64,000 nt of DNA from Rostratula benghalensis. Lineage: Eukaryota; Chordata; Aves; Charadriiformes; Rostratulidae. Positions 27,001 to 34,640 of this stretch are shown one piece after another. Positions within the stretch are counted from its first letter, which is position 1, and every line of letters begins with the position of its first letter. The notes beneath the pieces were generated by a model, which worked only from the letters and a program-made list of their open reading frames with translations, searched no databases and was not told where the DNA came from. Location: contig VXAI01000021.1 of the NCBI GenBank assembly GCA_013399305.1, positions 1,287,215-1,351,214 of the forward strand, read 5' to 3'. Position numbers and translations under genes: made by a program.

Positions 27001-28799
27001 TCTAAGATTTGAAGAAAACAATCTTAAAAAAATAAAAACTATTGTAACATTATTTTGACTTGTAACTAAAAAGTGAGAATGGAGAAAACAAGAATTCTTA
27101 TTTTTGACCTAAATTCACTTTTGTTGAAGGCAAATTGCAATGCTGTCTTAAGAATTATTTTGCTATAGCACCAATGAAGGACAATGTATTTCATCCCATC
27201 TCATGGTATCTTTATAGTGTCATCTCTGAGGGAATAACGTCAGATAGTTTTACATTTCAGGAATGGCTGCCTAGAGTAATTTGTTTTAAAAATAACTTAT
27301 TTTTGCTGTTTCTAATACAATGACTTTCATTTTCAAAGCTACTTAAATATAGGTTGTAGGTTCCATTCAGCAAAGTCTTGAACTTGCAAAAATAATAATG
27401 TTACCGGTCCCATTGAGAATAAAAGATCACTGGATGCTAGGTGTGAGAATCCAGGAGGAATATAAGTTCCTTCTCTAAAGCTTAAAACACTAACCTGTGC
27501 TTTGAGCTGCCTTTATAAGTCCCTTTTTTAAGGTGTCCCGTAGCCAAGGTTTCATCTGGAAATTTTCTTCTTCCCCTACTAAAGAGACAACCAAATTGGG
27601 AGCAGGTAGCTTCCATTTGTTGAGCATAACTTCGAATATAATTCCAGGATGAATGGTACTTGGGACCTTAATAAACTTCAACAAACAAAACAAACAAACA
27701 AACAAAAAAAATCCAACAGTGAATAACATTGGGTTAGTAGGATGCAGTAGAAATATTGTTAATGGTGAATGCAGAGGGAGATGTATCATCAACCTGGTTA
27801 ATTAAGAAAAAAAAAATTTGAGCAAGACCTACAGAAAACTAAATATTAGGATGAATTAGCTGGCTTCTGTATAATTGTAATCTCACCAACTGGGTCTGTT
27901 CCACAGTTTACTTCTGTGTTGCAGACTGATGTATCGCACCCTCCTTTAATGCTGCTATTCCTCTTGAACTACCTTCACTTCCATGGCAGTCCAGCAAAGC
28001 CAACAAATTACTTGGAGATTTCTTTTTTCTGCACTAGCTGAAATATTTGCCTGTTTTCATGTCAGTTTTTTAAGGACATGTTATGTGAATCTGTCACCTC
28101 TTCCTGTTCTGTATATATTTTATATTTTGGTTTTTTACTTAAGATTATGACAAAACAAAACCTTAAGGCAGATTTCTGATCCTACAAATTTCTTCTGCTC
28201 TAGCACTAATGTGTGTAAATGACTAGTGAGGAGGTGGATCTGTCCTTGTACATCCTTCTTCATCTATCAGTGGAAAAGAGAGAGAGAACTTTTAAGGAGA
28301 GCCTTCAAACAGCTCAGAAGAATGTTTAAATTGTTGAAATCCATAGTGAATAATTTTTGTTAGAAAGAGGATAGAACAGGGAAATGATGCAAAATGAAGG
28401 AAGTTGGGCACATGATTTTATTATTTTTTTTAAAGGAAAAAGTGATCTACTGTACTTGTAGAATGTCAGTGCAAGTCAGGTGATTGATTTCTGTATATCA
28501 ATAAGCCTTATTTTAAATCACATTCATGTTTAGGAAAGTATGGTCCCTACTTTGAGTCCAACGTGGTGCCTCACGCTGTGGCACATTGACCCTTACTATT
28601 ACAGTCTTTGTATTTAACGCTAAGAAGTAACAGGCAAACAACAGCAATAGCGTTAAAGAGTTAAAACTACTCAGTGCTGTACCTTTCCTCGTTTCTTCCC
28701 AGCAGCTGTGAAGTCTATTTCACCTATGCAGTACGGTAGTTCTCTTTTGAAAGCTTCCTCTTTGTCACTGCTGCAGAGCTTGGCTTCCATTTCCTCCAT
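1..28799 (-). CDS. TRPM5: TRPM5, Ca2+-activated monovalent cation channel (3' end cut by left edge)
   Basis: Gene-level entry. TRPM5 is a plasma-membrane tetrameric channel opened by intracellular Ca2+ that carries Na+/K+ and depolarises taste, tuft and other chemosensory cells downstream of PLC-beta2 and IP3 receptors. Eighteen coding exons are placed (minus strand, listed separately); every junction is GT/AG and the phases join into about 876 codons without a stop. Residues 1-39 are a variable N-terminus, about 40-620 the cytosolic TRPM homology regions, S1 about 727-750, S2 764-780, S3 808-820, S4 831-851, S5 from 870. E778/Q781 in S2 and N804/D807 in S3 match the four transmembrane Ca2+ ligands known in TRPM4/TRPM5. 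Similarity to human TRPM5 is clearly higher than to TRPM4 or TRPM2 (for example the motif DNWNKCDMV and the linker HKQLGPKII). Human TRPM5 is 1165 residues; here the last quarter (pore, S6, TRP helix, coiled coil) is missing only because the window ends. KCNQ1 as upstream neighbour agrees with known synteny. Confidence 0.95.
254..323. repeat. 35-bp tandem duplication, two copies
   Basis: Copies at 254-288 and 289-323 share the core TTTAGATAAARGCATGTYTTAAATTAA with two substitutions, then diverge over the last bases. It lies in the TRPM5 intron before the S5 exon. No known family is recognised; a local slippage or replication duplication is the simplest reading. Confidence 0.8.
895..979. repeat. 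Three copies of a 25-bp unit, the third inverted
   Basis: The unit TTAAATTTTAAACCACCTAG and a short tail occur at 895-921, again at 924-950 with a few changes, and inverted at about 955-979. Copies two and three can pair as a stem with a loop of a few bases. It lies in the intron between TRPM5 exons 17 and 18. Confidence 0.75.
2511..2643 (-). CDS. TRPM5: TRPM5 coding exon 17, S4 and S4-S5 linker, residues 821-865
   Basis: The 133-bp exon (acceptor CTGCAG, donor GTAAGT) encodes the S4 helix ([20 protein letters not shown]) and the linker [14 protein letters not shown]. As in other TRPM channels, S4 lacks the regular arginine ladder of voltage-gated channels. Phase 2 to 0. The next intron (35-2510) contains the tandem duplication at 254-323 and the direct plus inverted repeat at 895-979. 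Confidence 0.97.
3191..3309 (-). CDS. TRPM5: TRPM5 coding exon 16, S2-S3 linker and S3, residues 782-821
   Basis: A 119-bp exon (acceptor TGTTCAG, donor GTATGT) encodes [18 protein letters not shown] followed by DNWNKCDMV and a hydrophobic S3 ([11 protein letters not shown]). N804 and D807 are the S3 Ca2+ ligands by analogy with TRPM4 N865/D868. Phase 0 to 2. The next intron (2644-3190) is short with an A/T homopolymer junction near 2865-2888. Confidence 0.97.
4638..4896 (-). CDS. TRPM5: TRPM5 coding exon 15, S1 and S2, residues 695-781
   Basis: The 259-bp exon has acceptor TTTGCAG and donor GTCAGT. It reads [20 protein letters not shown]1 (about 727-750, hydrophobic with [13 protein letters not shown]), a proline-rich extracellular loop [10 protein letters not shown], and S2 ending LVLEEIRQ. 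E778 and Q781 are equivalent to the S2 Ca2+ ligands known in TRPM4 (E828, Q831). Phase 2 to 0. The intron to its left (3310-4637) contains a G/T-rich run at about 4035-4110 and nothing else recognised. Confidence 0.97.
6311..6460 (+). mobile_element. Decayed MIR-type (CORE) SINE fragment
   Basis: The order of motifs (CCTATTTTATAGG, then AATAACTAAGGATTTTC, then AAATAGAACCTAGTAACTCTG) follows the MIR 3' half (end of the 'lower to base line' tract, gap, 'gaa-cccag-ctctgact' tract). This is pattern recognition, not an alignment; boundaries are approximate. It lies in the intron between TRPM5 exons 14 and 15. Confidence 0.55.
7303..7398 (-). CDS. TRPM5: TRPM5 coding exon 14, residues 663-695
   Basis: The 96-bp exon (acceptor TTACAG, donor GTAAGT) encodes a charged pre-S1 loop; the anchor is ELDSLDTER (human DLDSLDTEK). 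The rest is divergent and lacks part of the human sequence, so the loop length differs between species. Phase 2 to 2. The next intron (4897-7302) carries a MIR-type SINE at about 6311-6460 and T-rich runs near 5517-5534 and 5905-5972. Confidence 0.93.
8350..8459. repeat. 55-bp degenerate tandem duplication
   Basis: AAGGCTAGTGGCTGGTAATA at 8350 and AAGGCTTGTGGCTGATAATA at 8405 begin two copies with period 55; the second halves match more loosely and both contain TTAAGATA/ATAAGATA. It is intronic in TRPM5 (between exons 13 and 14). Confidence 0.65.
8812..8924 (-). CDS. TRPM5: TRPM5 coding exon 13, residues 626-663
   Basis: A 113-bp exon, too short to stand out as an ORF, was found by reading the expected position. 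Acceptor TTTTAG, donor GTACAA. It encodes [20 protein letters not shown] and [10 protein letters not shown], matching human AFLTRIWWGDM and YTNLITF. The phase (0 to 2) fits both neighbours. The intron to its left (7399-8811) includes a 55-bp tandem duplication at 8350-8459. Confidence 0.93.
9494..9639 (-). CDS. TRPM5: TRPM5 coding exon 12, residues 577-625
   Basis: The exon (146 bp, acceptor TTGGCAG, donor GTAAGT) encodes [40 protein letters not shown] and HDGVQ, the conserved pre-S1 block of TRPM channels. Phase 1 to 0. The next intron (8925-9493) is unremarkable. Confidence 0.96.
11783..11903 (-). CDS. TRPM5: TRPM5 coding exon 11, residues 537-577
   Basis: A 121-bp exon (acceptor CCACAG, donor GTAAGT) encodes [19 protein letters not shown] and LETETEY...EAKYEQLAV, matching human [19 protein letters not shown]. 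Phase 0 to 1. The next intron (9640-11782) has G/T-rich simple sequence near 10700-10755 and 11690-11720, otherwise nothing recognised. Confidence 0.96.
13049..13180 (-). CDS. TRPM5: TRPM5 coding exon 10, residues 493-536
   Basis: The 132-bp exon runs from acceptor TTGCAG to donor GTAAGC. Its first 14 residues are not alignable to human with confidence, then comes [20 protein letters not shown] and [12 protein letters not shown], close to human [20 protein letters not shown]. Phase 0 to 0. The intron to its left (11904-13048) contains overlapping ORFs on both strands around 12100-12650, judged non-coding. Confidence 0.95.
13394..13464. mobile_element. MITE-like palindromic interspersed repeat
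   Basis: The 71-bp block is bounded by imperfect inverted termini (GGATGAAACC at 13394 and GGTTTCACC at 13456). Inside is the small palindrome CATTGAAGTCAATG and an inverted partner CTCATTGACTT. Sequences built on CATTGACTTCAATGG are frequent, short, palindromic repeats in reptile and bird genomes; I believe this is a decayed copy of such a family but cannot name it with certainty. Confidence 0.5.
14620..14667. repeat. Perfect hairpin, 17-bp arms, 14-base loop
   Basis: Left arm 14620-14636 (ACAAAGATGGCCATTTT) is the exact reverse complement of right arm 14651-14667; the loop is 14637-14650. Each arm contains AAGATGGCC/AAATGGCCATC, resembling the YY1 core (AAGATGGC). It lies in the TRPM5 intron between exons 9 and 10. 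No transposon family is recognised. Confidence 0.9.
15039..15062. repeat. Perfect hairpin, 11-bp arms, 2-base loop
   Basis: CTTTTTAGTTT (15039-15049) and AAACTAAAAAG (15052-15062) are exact reverse complements separated by TG. A third partial copy, AACTTTTTAGTT, follows at about 15068. AT-rich, intronic in TRPM5, no function assigned. Confidence 0.8.
15242..15592 (-). CDS. TRPM5: TRPM5 coding exon 9, residues 376-492
   Basis: The largest TRPM5 exon in the window (351 bp, phase 0 to 0) begins [19 protein letters not shown] and includes the ankyrin-like [14 protein letters not shown] segment and [15 protein letters not shown]. The middle (about residues 440-460) diverges from human, as expected for this loop. 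The donor is taken as GTGAGT after AAATGT; a GTGTGA two bases earlier is possible but would break the phase. The next intron (13181-15241) holds the MITE-like palindrome at 13394-13464 and the hairpins at 14620-14667 and 15039-15062. Confidence 0.95.
16212..16330 (-). CDS. TRPM5: TRPM5 coding exon 8, residues 336-375
   Basis: This 119-bp exon between acceptor TGCCAG and donor GTACCA encodes ACKSHSQ and [11 protein letters not shown] followed by [17 protein letters not shown], one of the best conserved blocks of TRPM4/5. Phase 1 to 0. The intron that follows (15593-16211) shows nothing recognisable. Confidence 0.96.
16660..16683. repeat. Poly-T run, 24 bases
   Basis: An uninterrupted run of 24 T lies in the intron between TRPM5 exons 7 and 8. 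On the minus (transcribed) strand it is poly-A, so it could be a remnant retroelement tail, but no element body is recognised beside it. Confidence 0.9.
17213..17315 (-). CDS. TRPM5: TRPM5 coding exon 7, residues 302-336
   Basis: The exon is 103 bp with acceptor CAATAG and donor GTAAGA. It encodes [20 protein letters not shown] and [14 protein letters not shown], nearly the human sequence. Phase 0 to 1. The next intron (16331-17212) includes a 24-T run at 16660-16683 and no other recognised element. Confidence 0.96.
17420..17585 (+). mobile_element. Decayed MIR-type SINE fragment
   Basis: The motifs AAGCTGAGGTTTGACAAG, then CAAGGAGGGAGTTACTG, then GAACAGAGCTTGGACATCCTG, and finally AGTGCTTTAACT follow the order of the MIR core and 3' part (up to 'agtgccttaacca'). 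The SINE is intronic in TRPM5 (exons 6-7). Boundaries are approximate. Confidence 0.55.
18622..18813 (-). CDS. TRPM5: TRPM5 coding exon 6, residues 238-301
   Basis: The 192-bp exon (phase 0 to 0) runs from acceptor CTACAG to donor GTGAGC. It encodes [19 protein letters not shown] and EKQLKEKFP, which correspond to the human APWLILVGSGGIADVLAAL and EKQFKEKFP segments of MHR2. The following intron (17316-18621) carries a MIR-type SINE at about 17420-17585. Confidence 0.96.
20615..20679 (-). CDS. TRPM5: TRPM5 coding exon 5, residues 216-237
   Basis: A short 65-bp exon between acceptor TCCACAG and donor GTAAGA encodes [21 protein letters not shown], the conserved [15 protein letters not shown] motif of TRPM proteins. 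The human D of NGDP is G here. It is shorter than 60 codons and easily missed by ORF scanning. The next intron (18814-20614) contains a G/T-rich run at about 20565-20592 (outside, just left of this exon) and otherwise nothing recognised. Confidence 0.95.
21803..21983 (-). CDS. TRPM5: TRPM5 coding exon 4, residues 156-216
   Basis: The 181-bp exon has acceptor CTCTAG and donor GTAAGT. It encodes a variable acidic patch, then SHFILVDH and [19 protein letters not shown], matching the human segment SHFILVEP...[14 protein letters not shown]. Phase 0 to 1. The next intron (20680-21802) has no recognised element besides a T run near 20885-20900. Confidence 0.95.
23252..23760 (+). mobile_element. Solo LTR of an avian endogenous retrovirus, antisense in TRPM5 intron
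   Basis: The left end, TCCTGGTTTCAGCTGGGATA from 23254, is the start of an LTR I know as abundant in bird genomes; the canonical TG is decayed to CG. A TATA box (TATAAA, 23475-23480) and a poly(A) signal variant (ATTAAA, 23629-23634) are in the expected U3 and R order. It ends near AATCACAATA. Flanks GTAAC (23247-23251) and ATAAC (23761-23765) look like a 5-bp target duplication with one mutation. No internal gag-pol sequence follows, so this is a solo LTR. It lies in the intron between TRPM5 exons 3 and 4. Confidence 0.85.
25793..25959 (-). CDS. TRPM5: TRPM5 coding exon 3, residues 100-155
   Basis: The exon runs from acceptor TTTCAG to donor GTATTT, 167 bp, phase 1 to 0. It reads [11 protein letters not shown] followed by [17 protein letters not shown], nearly identical to human TRPM5 in the Rossmann-like MHR1 region. 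The following intron (21984-25792) is the largest seen between TRPM5 exons in this window (3.8 kb). It contains the antisense solo LTR at 23252-23760 and two TTGG-rich runs near 25190 and 25480. Confidence 0.95.
27495..27675 (-). CDS. TRPM5: TRPM5 coding exon 2, residues 40-100 (start of TRPM homology region)
   Basis: This 181-bp exon begins after TTGAAG and ends with donor GTTAGT. It encodes the family signature [14 protein letters not shown] (about residues 62-75) and the [18 protein letters not shown] stretch found in all TRPM N-termini. It ends in phase 1. The acceptor tract is an unusual run of GTTT units (27679-27708 on the plus strand, AAAC repeats) in place of a mixed polypyrimidine tract. 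The intron that follows (25960-27494) holds nothing recognised. Confidence 0.95.
28683..28799 (-). CDS. TRPM5: TRPM5 coding exon 1 (start codon), residues 1-39
   Basis: The exon reads from ATG at 28799-28797 to AAG with donor GTACAG at 28682. Its end (GEIDF...GKKRGK) aligns with the human N-terminus (GEVNF...GKKRGK). No other in-frame ATG exists upstream before a stop near 28858. The first ATG has a weak context (T at -3, G at +4); the second, at codon 4, has G at both -3 and +4 and could be used instead. An acceptor-like CTCAG ends at 28839, so a short 5' UTR of 39 bases may be spliced to an upstream non-coding exon. The following intron (27676-28682) is AT-rich with no recognised element apart from an AAAC-rich run beside the next acceptor. 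Confidence 0.88.
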
Positions 28800-30399
28800 T
28801 GAATTTGTAAGGTGGTCACCAGCAGACCAAAGTGTTCACTGAGATAACAGAAGCTATTTAAACTAGAGAGGCCATAAAATCCATTAATGTACGTCTTGCT
28901 GAGTTTTCAGTCAAATAGTATAATATTTTGCCTACAAAGTTAATATAAAATTGGAGAAGTTTGTACCAAATGGTGGACATTATATGTAGGAGGAGACAGA
29001 TTCCACACCAAAGCTACGTAACTTAAGCTGTAAAAAGGCATGAAGGGGTAAAGGTGCTCTTGGCTCTCGTTTAGCTGACAGAAAGCTGAGCTGCAAGGTG
29101 CAAGATCCTGCAGTTTGTGCAAAGTCATGTGGGGTGTTTCAGGGCCCAAAGGTGACCCTAACTCTACAAAAGAGAAAGAGGCACCTCAGTCACTATTATA
29201 AGCAAGAACAGATCTGTGTCAGCGACTGTCTGTGTCATGTTCTCCACCATACTACTGTGATTTATATTACCTACATGAACACTAAATAACTAAGTGATGA
29301 CATTGTAGTTGTCTGAAGATACTTTAGGAGAGGTTTTCTCTTTGTTTGCTGTAGGAAAAGGCGATTTATTCATAAGCCAAAGTATTTAAGGCCAGGCTGT
29401 ACTCAGCAAGAACGTACAGTTCAAAAAGACAGGTGGTTTTCTCTGTACGTGGCTACAGGAATGACAGCAAGTAATCTGTCCTAGAGCAAAGGTCACATAA
29501 CAAGAGTTGTTCTTCTGCATTACACGAGATACTGAAGAGATCTGCTTGCTTTTCCTATGTTCTAGTTTGACTGAGCTGATATAATTGTGATTTGAAAAAC
29601 ACACATTTCAACTTGTGTGCCTCATTTTGTTTCTTTTCAAAACAAAAACAATGCAATCGTCCTCTCTGCCACCTCCTGCATATTCAAGGAAATATTCAGT
29701 CCTTAAAAAAAATCCTTGTGATAGTAAGCCAGCAATGGTAATCAACTCTTCATTAATCTTTACTTTCTAGGCCAAGAGAACTAGCATGTCTCTTGTGGGT
29801 CTATTAGAACGCTCCAGTAGAGGGAGCAAGCTCTCCAGCTGTTCCCTTAGGCTGGGAAGTTTCTCGGGAGCCCACATCCTGGCTGCCTCAGCACTGCTGC
29901 TTCTGCATTTTCTTATCTTCTTTTACGCTTTCTGCGAAAACGTTGTTTCAAATTGCCTTTTTTCACTGATCTGCTTCTGAAAAGTGGTTATGGAACCTCT
30001 CATGATTTGCTTCCCCTACAGCTATTCCCCACCTTTGCATCCACCTTCCAAGCTCCTGTCAGAGATCACTGCTTTATAGGGCTAAGTCTTATCCAAAAGA
30101 ACTTCTTGTAGATTATCAATAATGGTAGTCACAGAAAAGCACACCTTTTTGTTGGAGTCCACTTTTCCACTGGAGATGCAGCTTTATCTCCTAAAAGCAT
30201 AAAAGACAATATTCTGGGGGGGGGAGAAAAAAAAAAAAAAGTAAATAGAGAACCATAAGACCACATTTTTACTATTCGCAAGTACAGAAATAACTTTCTG
30301 GAATGTGATGACAGAACAAAGGATTGAATTAGCAAAAAGTATTCAGGACTGAATTTCCAGGGTAGATTTAGTCACCATTCATAGATAGTACACATTTAT

Positions 30400-30436
30400 A
30401 CACACACACACACACACATATATACACACACATATA
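30400..30436. repeat. (CA)n/(TA)n microsatellite
   Basis: An uninterrupted CA tract is followed by ATATATACACACACATATA. It is a simple repeat in the TRPM5-KCNQ1 intergenic region, likely polymorphic in length. Confidence 0.9.
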
Positions 30437-33400
30437 AGGAAAGAATAGATAGCAATTTTGAAAGGAATCTGATGGTTAATTTGACCTCATAGTTAAGCCC
30501 CAAGTGGTTAATTTTAAGCCTAGTACTAGATTCTAGAATGCAAAATTTGATCATGTGGTTACCCGTGAGTTCTCTTTTGGCATAAAGACACCAACCTGCT
30601 GAGATTTATAAGGAATATTCTTGCATTTGGATAATTATTTTTCTTCCAGAAATAGCACATCATTTGATTTTCAGTTTAGGAATTCTGGTTCTCAAAGGTA
30701 GTGAAAAACAGTGAAGGAGATAAAAATAGATAATAAGCAGCAAGAAGCTTTGTTCACAAGCTTTTATAAGGCTGGAAAGTGAGGAAGGCAGCTGGTAACT
30801 GTCACTGCAGAGGGCACTACTTTTTTTCTTGTCTTTTTCTCTCTCTCTTTTTTTTAAATCAAGTAGTCAGCTTATGTTGTGGATGTATTACTTCATCTTT
30901 CCATTCTATTCTTATACCACTTCTTCAGCATCCCTTCAGGCCACTGTGTGTGATGGGATACAGAGCTAAATGGAATTTGTTATGAGCTTCTGAAACAGCT
31001 GTTCCTATGTCCATATTCCAAGCCAGGAAGTTTTCCAGCATCAAGAGTAGCAAAGTGGTAATGACAGAGTAGCAAAACAAGTCCAAAACTTATGCAGGAT
31101 TCTGAATGGTATCAATGCAAAAATATAGTGTAGCCTTATACGGAGCTGAGAATCTCTACTGGATGGGATCCTGGGCTGTTTTGGGATTCTATTTCCTAAG
31201 TTTCTGCATGCAGCTTTCATGAGCTTTTACAGACAAAGCGAATGAGCAATTCCAAGTGACTTACTCCTGGGTTTGTGGTTGTTTTTACTGAGATTTGATA
31301 CTTTGACAGCTTTTCTTGCTTTATCTTCTATCTGTTGCTTGACTTCCAAGGAATGAATGTTGTGACTTTTAGTATGATTACCGTAACGTACAGGTGCAAA
31401 TGTTCCATGTCAGTGCAGGGTTACACCCTGTGGTGCTAATGGAGCAAGGAAATGTTGCTTTGCTATTTAAAGGGGTGGGGAAGAAGATTTTCAAGTCTGT
31501 TCTTTAGATACTGTAAAAGTGGGGAGGAAAAACCCACAAACCCAAGAGTTCCTTATATTATTAATGTATCAAAATCACCAGAGAAAACCTTGCTGTGTAA
31601 GATTTGCAGATGTGATTCTCAACCACAAAAGCTGCTCACATTAAATGTTTCCTCACCTTCCTCTATAGCTGTCTCAGCTACTGCAGTGTAACCTCTTGTT
31701 GTTATGGGCAGAATTGCAGAACCTTGCCTGACCACTGCCTTGTGCTACAGTGGAGCTTTGCTACATACTGATCAGTCAGCATACTGACAGCATTATGTCC
31801 CTAATGTTTGAATATTTCAGAAGAGGATACAGTCAGCTCTTTCATTTCCCTCTGGCTTGTTAAAGACTTCTGTTCTTAAAAAGCATGTGGACATCCCATC
31901 CAATGTCTTCTAGCAAGCAAAGTAAGCATGTGTTAACAAACTGTAATGTAATTACAGTTTTTTTGGAGTGCCTTTCTCCTGAGTTTAGTTCGGTCTTGTT
32001 CTGCTTGGATCCAGCTTTCACATAAGTCTCTAGTGGTTTCAGGGGCTATTGCTTTGAGACCTCAGGATGTACTAGATTGCAAGTGTGTCAGGTCACAGTA
32101 ATTGGGTCAAATCTTTGTGGTCAAAGTCATGACATACCACTGCAGTCGTCTTAGCTATGGTCAGCTTGCATTGCTGTAACATCATAGAGTATCATTTAAT
32201 TGCAAGTGTCTGGAGTAAGTCCATGCCTAGGGAAAGAATAGACAGATAGCCAGAAAGAGGGGCAGGGTCTAAAGCACTTTTTGGATGAGAGAGAAGGTAG
32301 AGAGGAAAGCAGAGACAAAAGCTATAAACACAGCTGGATGAAAAAACAGTGGGGGATGACCAGTACTTCATCATTTTCTCCTTTTTCATATCCTATTTCC
32401 TGTTAAATTTTTTAGAAAATTTATACCTTTTTTATTTCTAATATTTAAGTATTTTTCCCTCCATCATCTGTGAGAATCACATGGTATTAAATGTGAGTAA
32501 AAGAATACTTAACAGCAAGCAATCAAAAATATATGTAAAGGGGTGCAGGGAAAAAAAGACACAAAAATCTTGCCTGCCCCAATCTGTGCATTCATATTTT
32601 AAATTTTGTGTACATGTGTATATATCAAGAAATCTTTCTTTAGTTCTGGTTCAGACTTAAGTACAGTATTTTCTATCTAGGTTGCTGCTACGTAGTTTAG
32701 TTTGTAGGTCAAATTCTGTCCTAGATGTTCCCATTGACTATAAATGCAAACATCTATGGAAAGAATGTACCTGTAATGATTACAAGATTTGAAATATAAC
32801 CTAGAAAACTATTGCTAACTGGCAAAGCAAGTTAAGACAATTATGAGGAAAAGACAATTGCCAGTTCCACCTACATCTGGAAATGTGAGTCAATGTCATT
32901 TACATTAGGGGTGGCCTGATTAAATCATTCCAGGTGTCAGCCAGTCTCATGAATCATTATTTCTTTAACCTTGTAAATGGGAGCTGTTAGAATTGTACCA
33001 TCATACAACCAGTGCTTGTGACACTGGAGTCTGCAGGTCGTAATGCTGGTTAGTACTTCATTTTGGATGGTCCTAACTTCTTATTTGGACATTTTAGATT
33101 TCTGGGATATAGGAAATGGGCAGCGAGGTATAACTTCAGGGGAACAGTTGTGATGACTGTAGGGAACATCTACGAGGGGGATCATTGCAAAGATTCTTTC
33201 CTGAAGGATTTACCCAGAAACAGTGATGACATCATAACCACAAACATTTTGACACCTATGCACCTCCCTTTCTGGACTGTTCTCTCTTCTGCCTCTGCTG
33301 CTTCACCCCCTCCTCTGCCATGCCTTTTCTCCCCAGCCTTCTTTTCCTGTACAACACCTCTTTGCTGTTCCCCTCTGCTTTCCACAGGCTCTTTCCAGCT

Positions 33401-34059
33401 GTTGTCACTGCCACTTAGCCCACTGTGAACAGGACAGATGGGTGACAAGAATGTGTGTCCTTTAGATTCTGCCCAGGGTTAGGCTGTGTCCACAGGAAGA
33501 AGAGGGGTCAAATTTGAGCCTTTCAAACATATCTTATGAAAATGGGCCCAGTCAAGGGATGGCTTGACCTCAATTGTTGTCTTCAAGGGTAATGGTTCGA
33601 TTGAGATATAGGTGTGTGGTAGTCATTAGCTCTCAGGACTTAGCAGTAGTAAGAATTCTCCTTCATACTAGTACACTGATCTGGGACACACCCTGACTTT
33701 TAATGACTATCAGATACCTCCACCCACTCAAGGTGTTCATTGACTATGTAGGTGAAATGATTAAATATAGTAATACAGTAGGTCCAGGGTAGTTGATGTT
33801 AAATCAGTCACAAAGCCTCCCCTTAGTCTCAGTGACAGCCAGACCAAATCTATTGGTTTATAAACTTTAAAGGAAGCTTCCATGTGGAGTAAAAGAAAAT
33901 TACACTACTACTGTGCCTTTACTGAGCCGGCAATCCTAAGGAAAAGTAGGGCTGAACTATTGGTCAGAAAAATAGAGGGCTCACAGTAATGATGCAAATG
34001 AATAGAAAGAGGGAAACTGCAATGAAGAAAAATACAGTGAACTTCGCTCGAGCAGGAAC

Positions 34060-34640
34060 AACCAGCTTCCAACACACGTAACGGGATACCATTGCCTACA
34101 GTGCAGTCCTCTTGGAAAGGATCTGAGGGCTACAGGCAGAGAAAGCATAAGTGAGCAATGCTATGCTGTTCTTGCAAGAGAGAAATGCTGTATAGGACAG
34201 TATAAACATAATAGCCTTTGTGAAGTCCCCCGGCTGTTCATCAGAACAGCTTTAGCTGCAATATTCTGTTTGGGTTTAGGTGCCAGGTTTCAAGGGAATT
34301 GTAGACCAGCTGGAGAAGGTTTGAGCAGGAGCAACAACAAGGACAGAGATCTTGCACTAAAAGAGAAGGAAAGCTTAAGCGAATTAGAATTGTGTAACCA
34401 AGAGCAGAGAAGACTGCAAGAAGGGAAAAGGTGAATGTAATAGCTTATCGGTGCAAAGGGGTGATAGGAAAGACATTTCTTTATATTTGTGGCTAGGACA
34501 GCCAGTAACAGGCTCAAGGGAAGAATGGTAACAAGGCTACTTAGGGACACCATATGAATTACACTCAGAGAGATACTTCCTTGGAAAGAATGAAACCCAG
34601 TGGTTAGGGAGCGAGTAAAGCAACCAGGCTGCAATCCTCG
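34060..34640 (+). mobile_element. Heavily decayed CR1-like LINE fragment (3' part)
   Basis: The block around 34095-34350 follows the typical end of a CR1-type reverse transcriptase region: TCTTGGAAAGGATCTGAGGG, then GAGCAATGCTATGCTGTTCT, then ACCAGCTGGAGAAGGTTTGA with AGCAACAA. Later motifs (GAAAGCTTAAGCGAATTAG, AGCAGAGAAGACTG) match the downstream part. All frames are broken; no coding capacity. The call rests on remembered motif order, not on an alignment. Confidence 0.55.

Noticed and set aside
33063..33428. Plus-strand 121-codon frame
   Set aside because: Its second half is the translation of a pyrimidine-rich tract (Ser/Pro/Leu runs); no family or splice context supports coding.
34290..34634. 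Minus-strand 114-codon frame
   Set aside because: It lies antisense to the CR1-like remnant and looks like low-complexity leucine/serine translation of that repeat.
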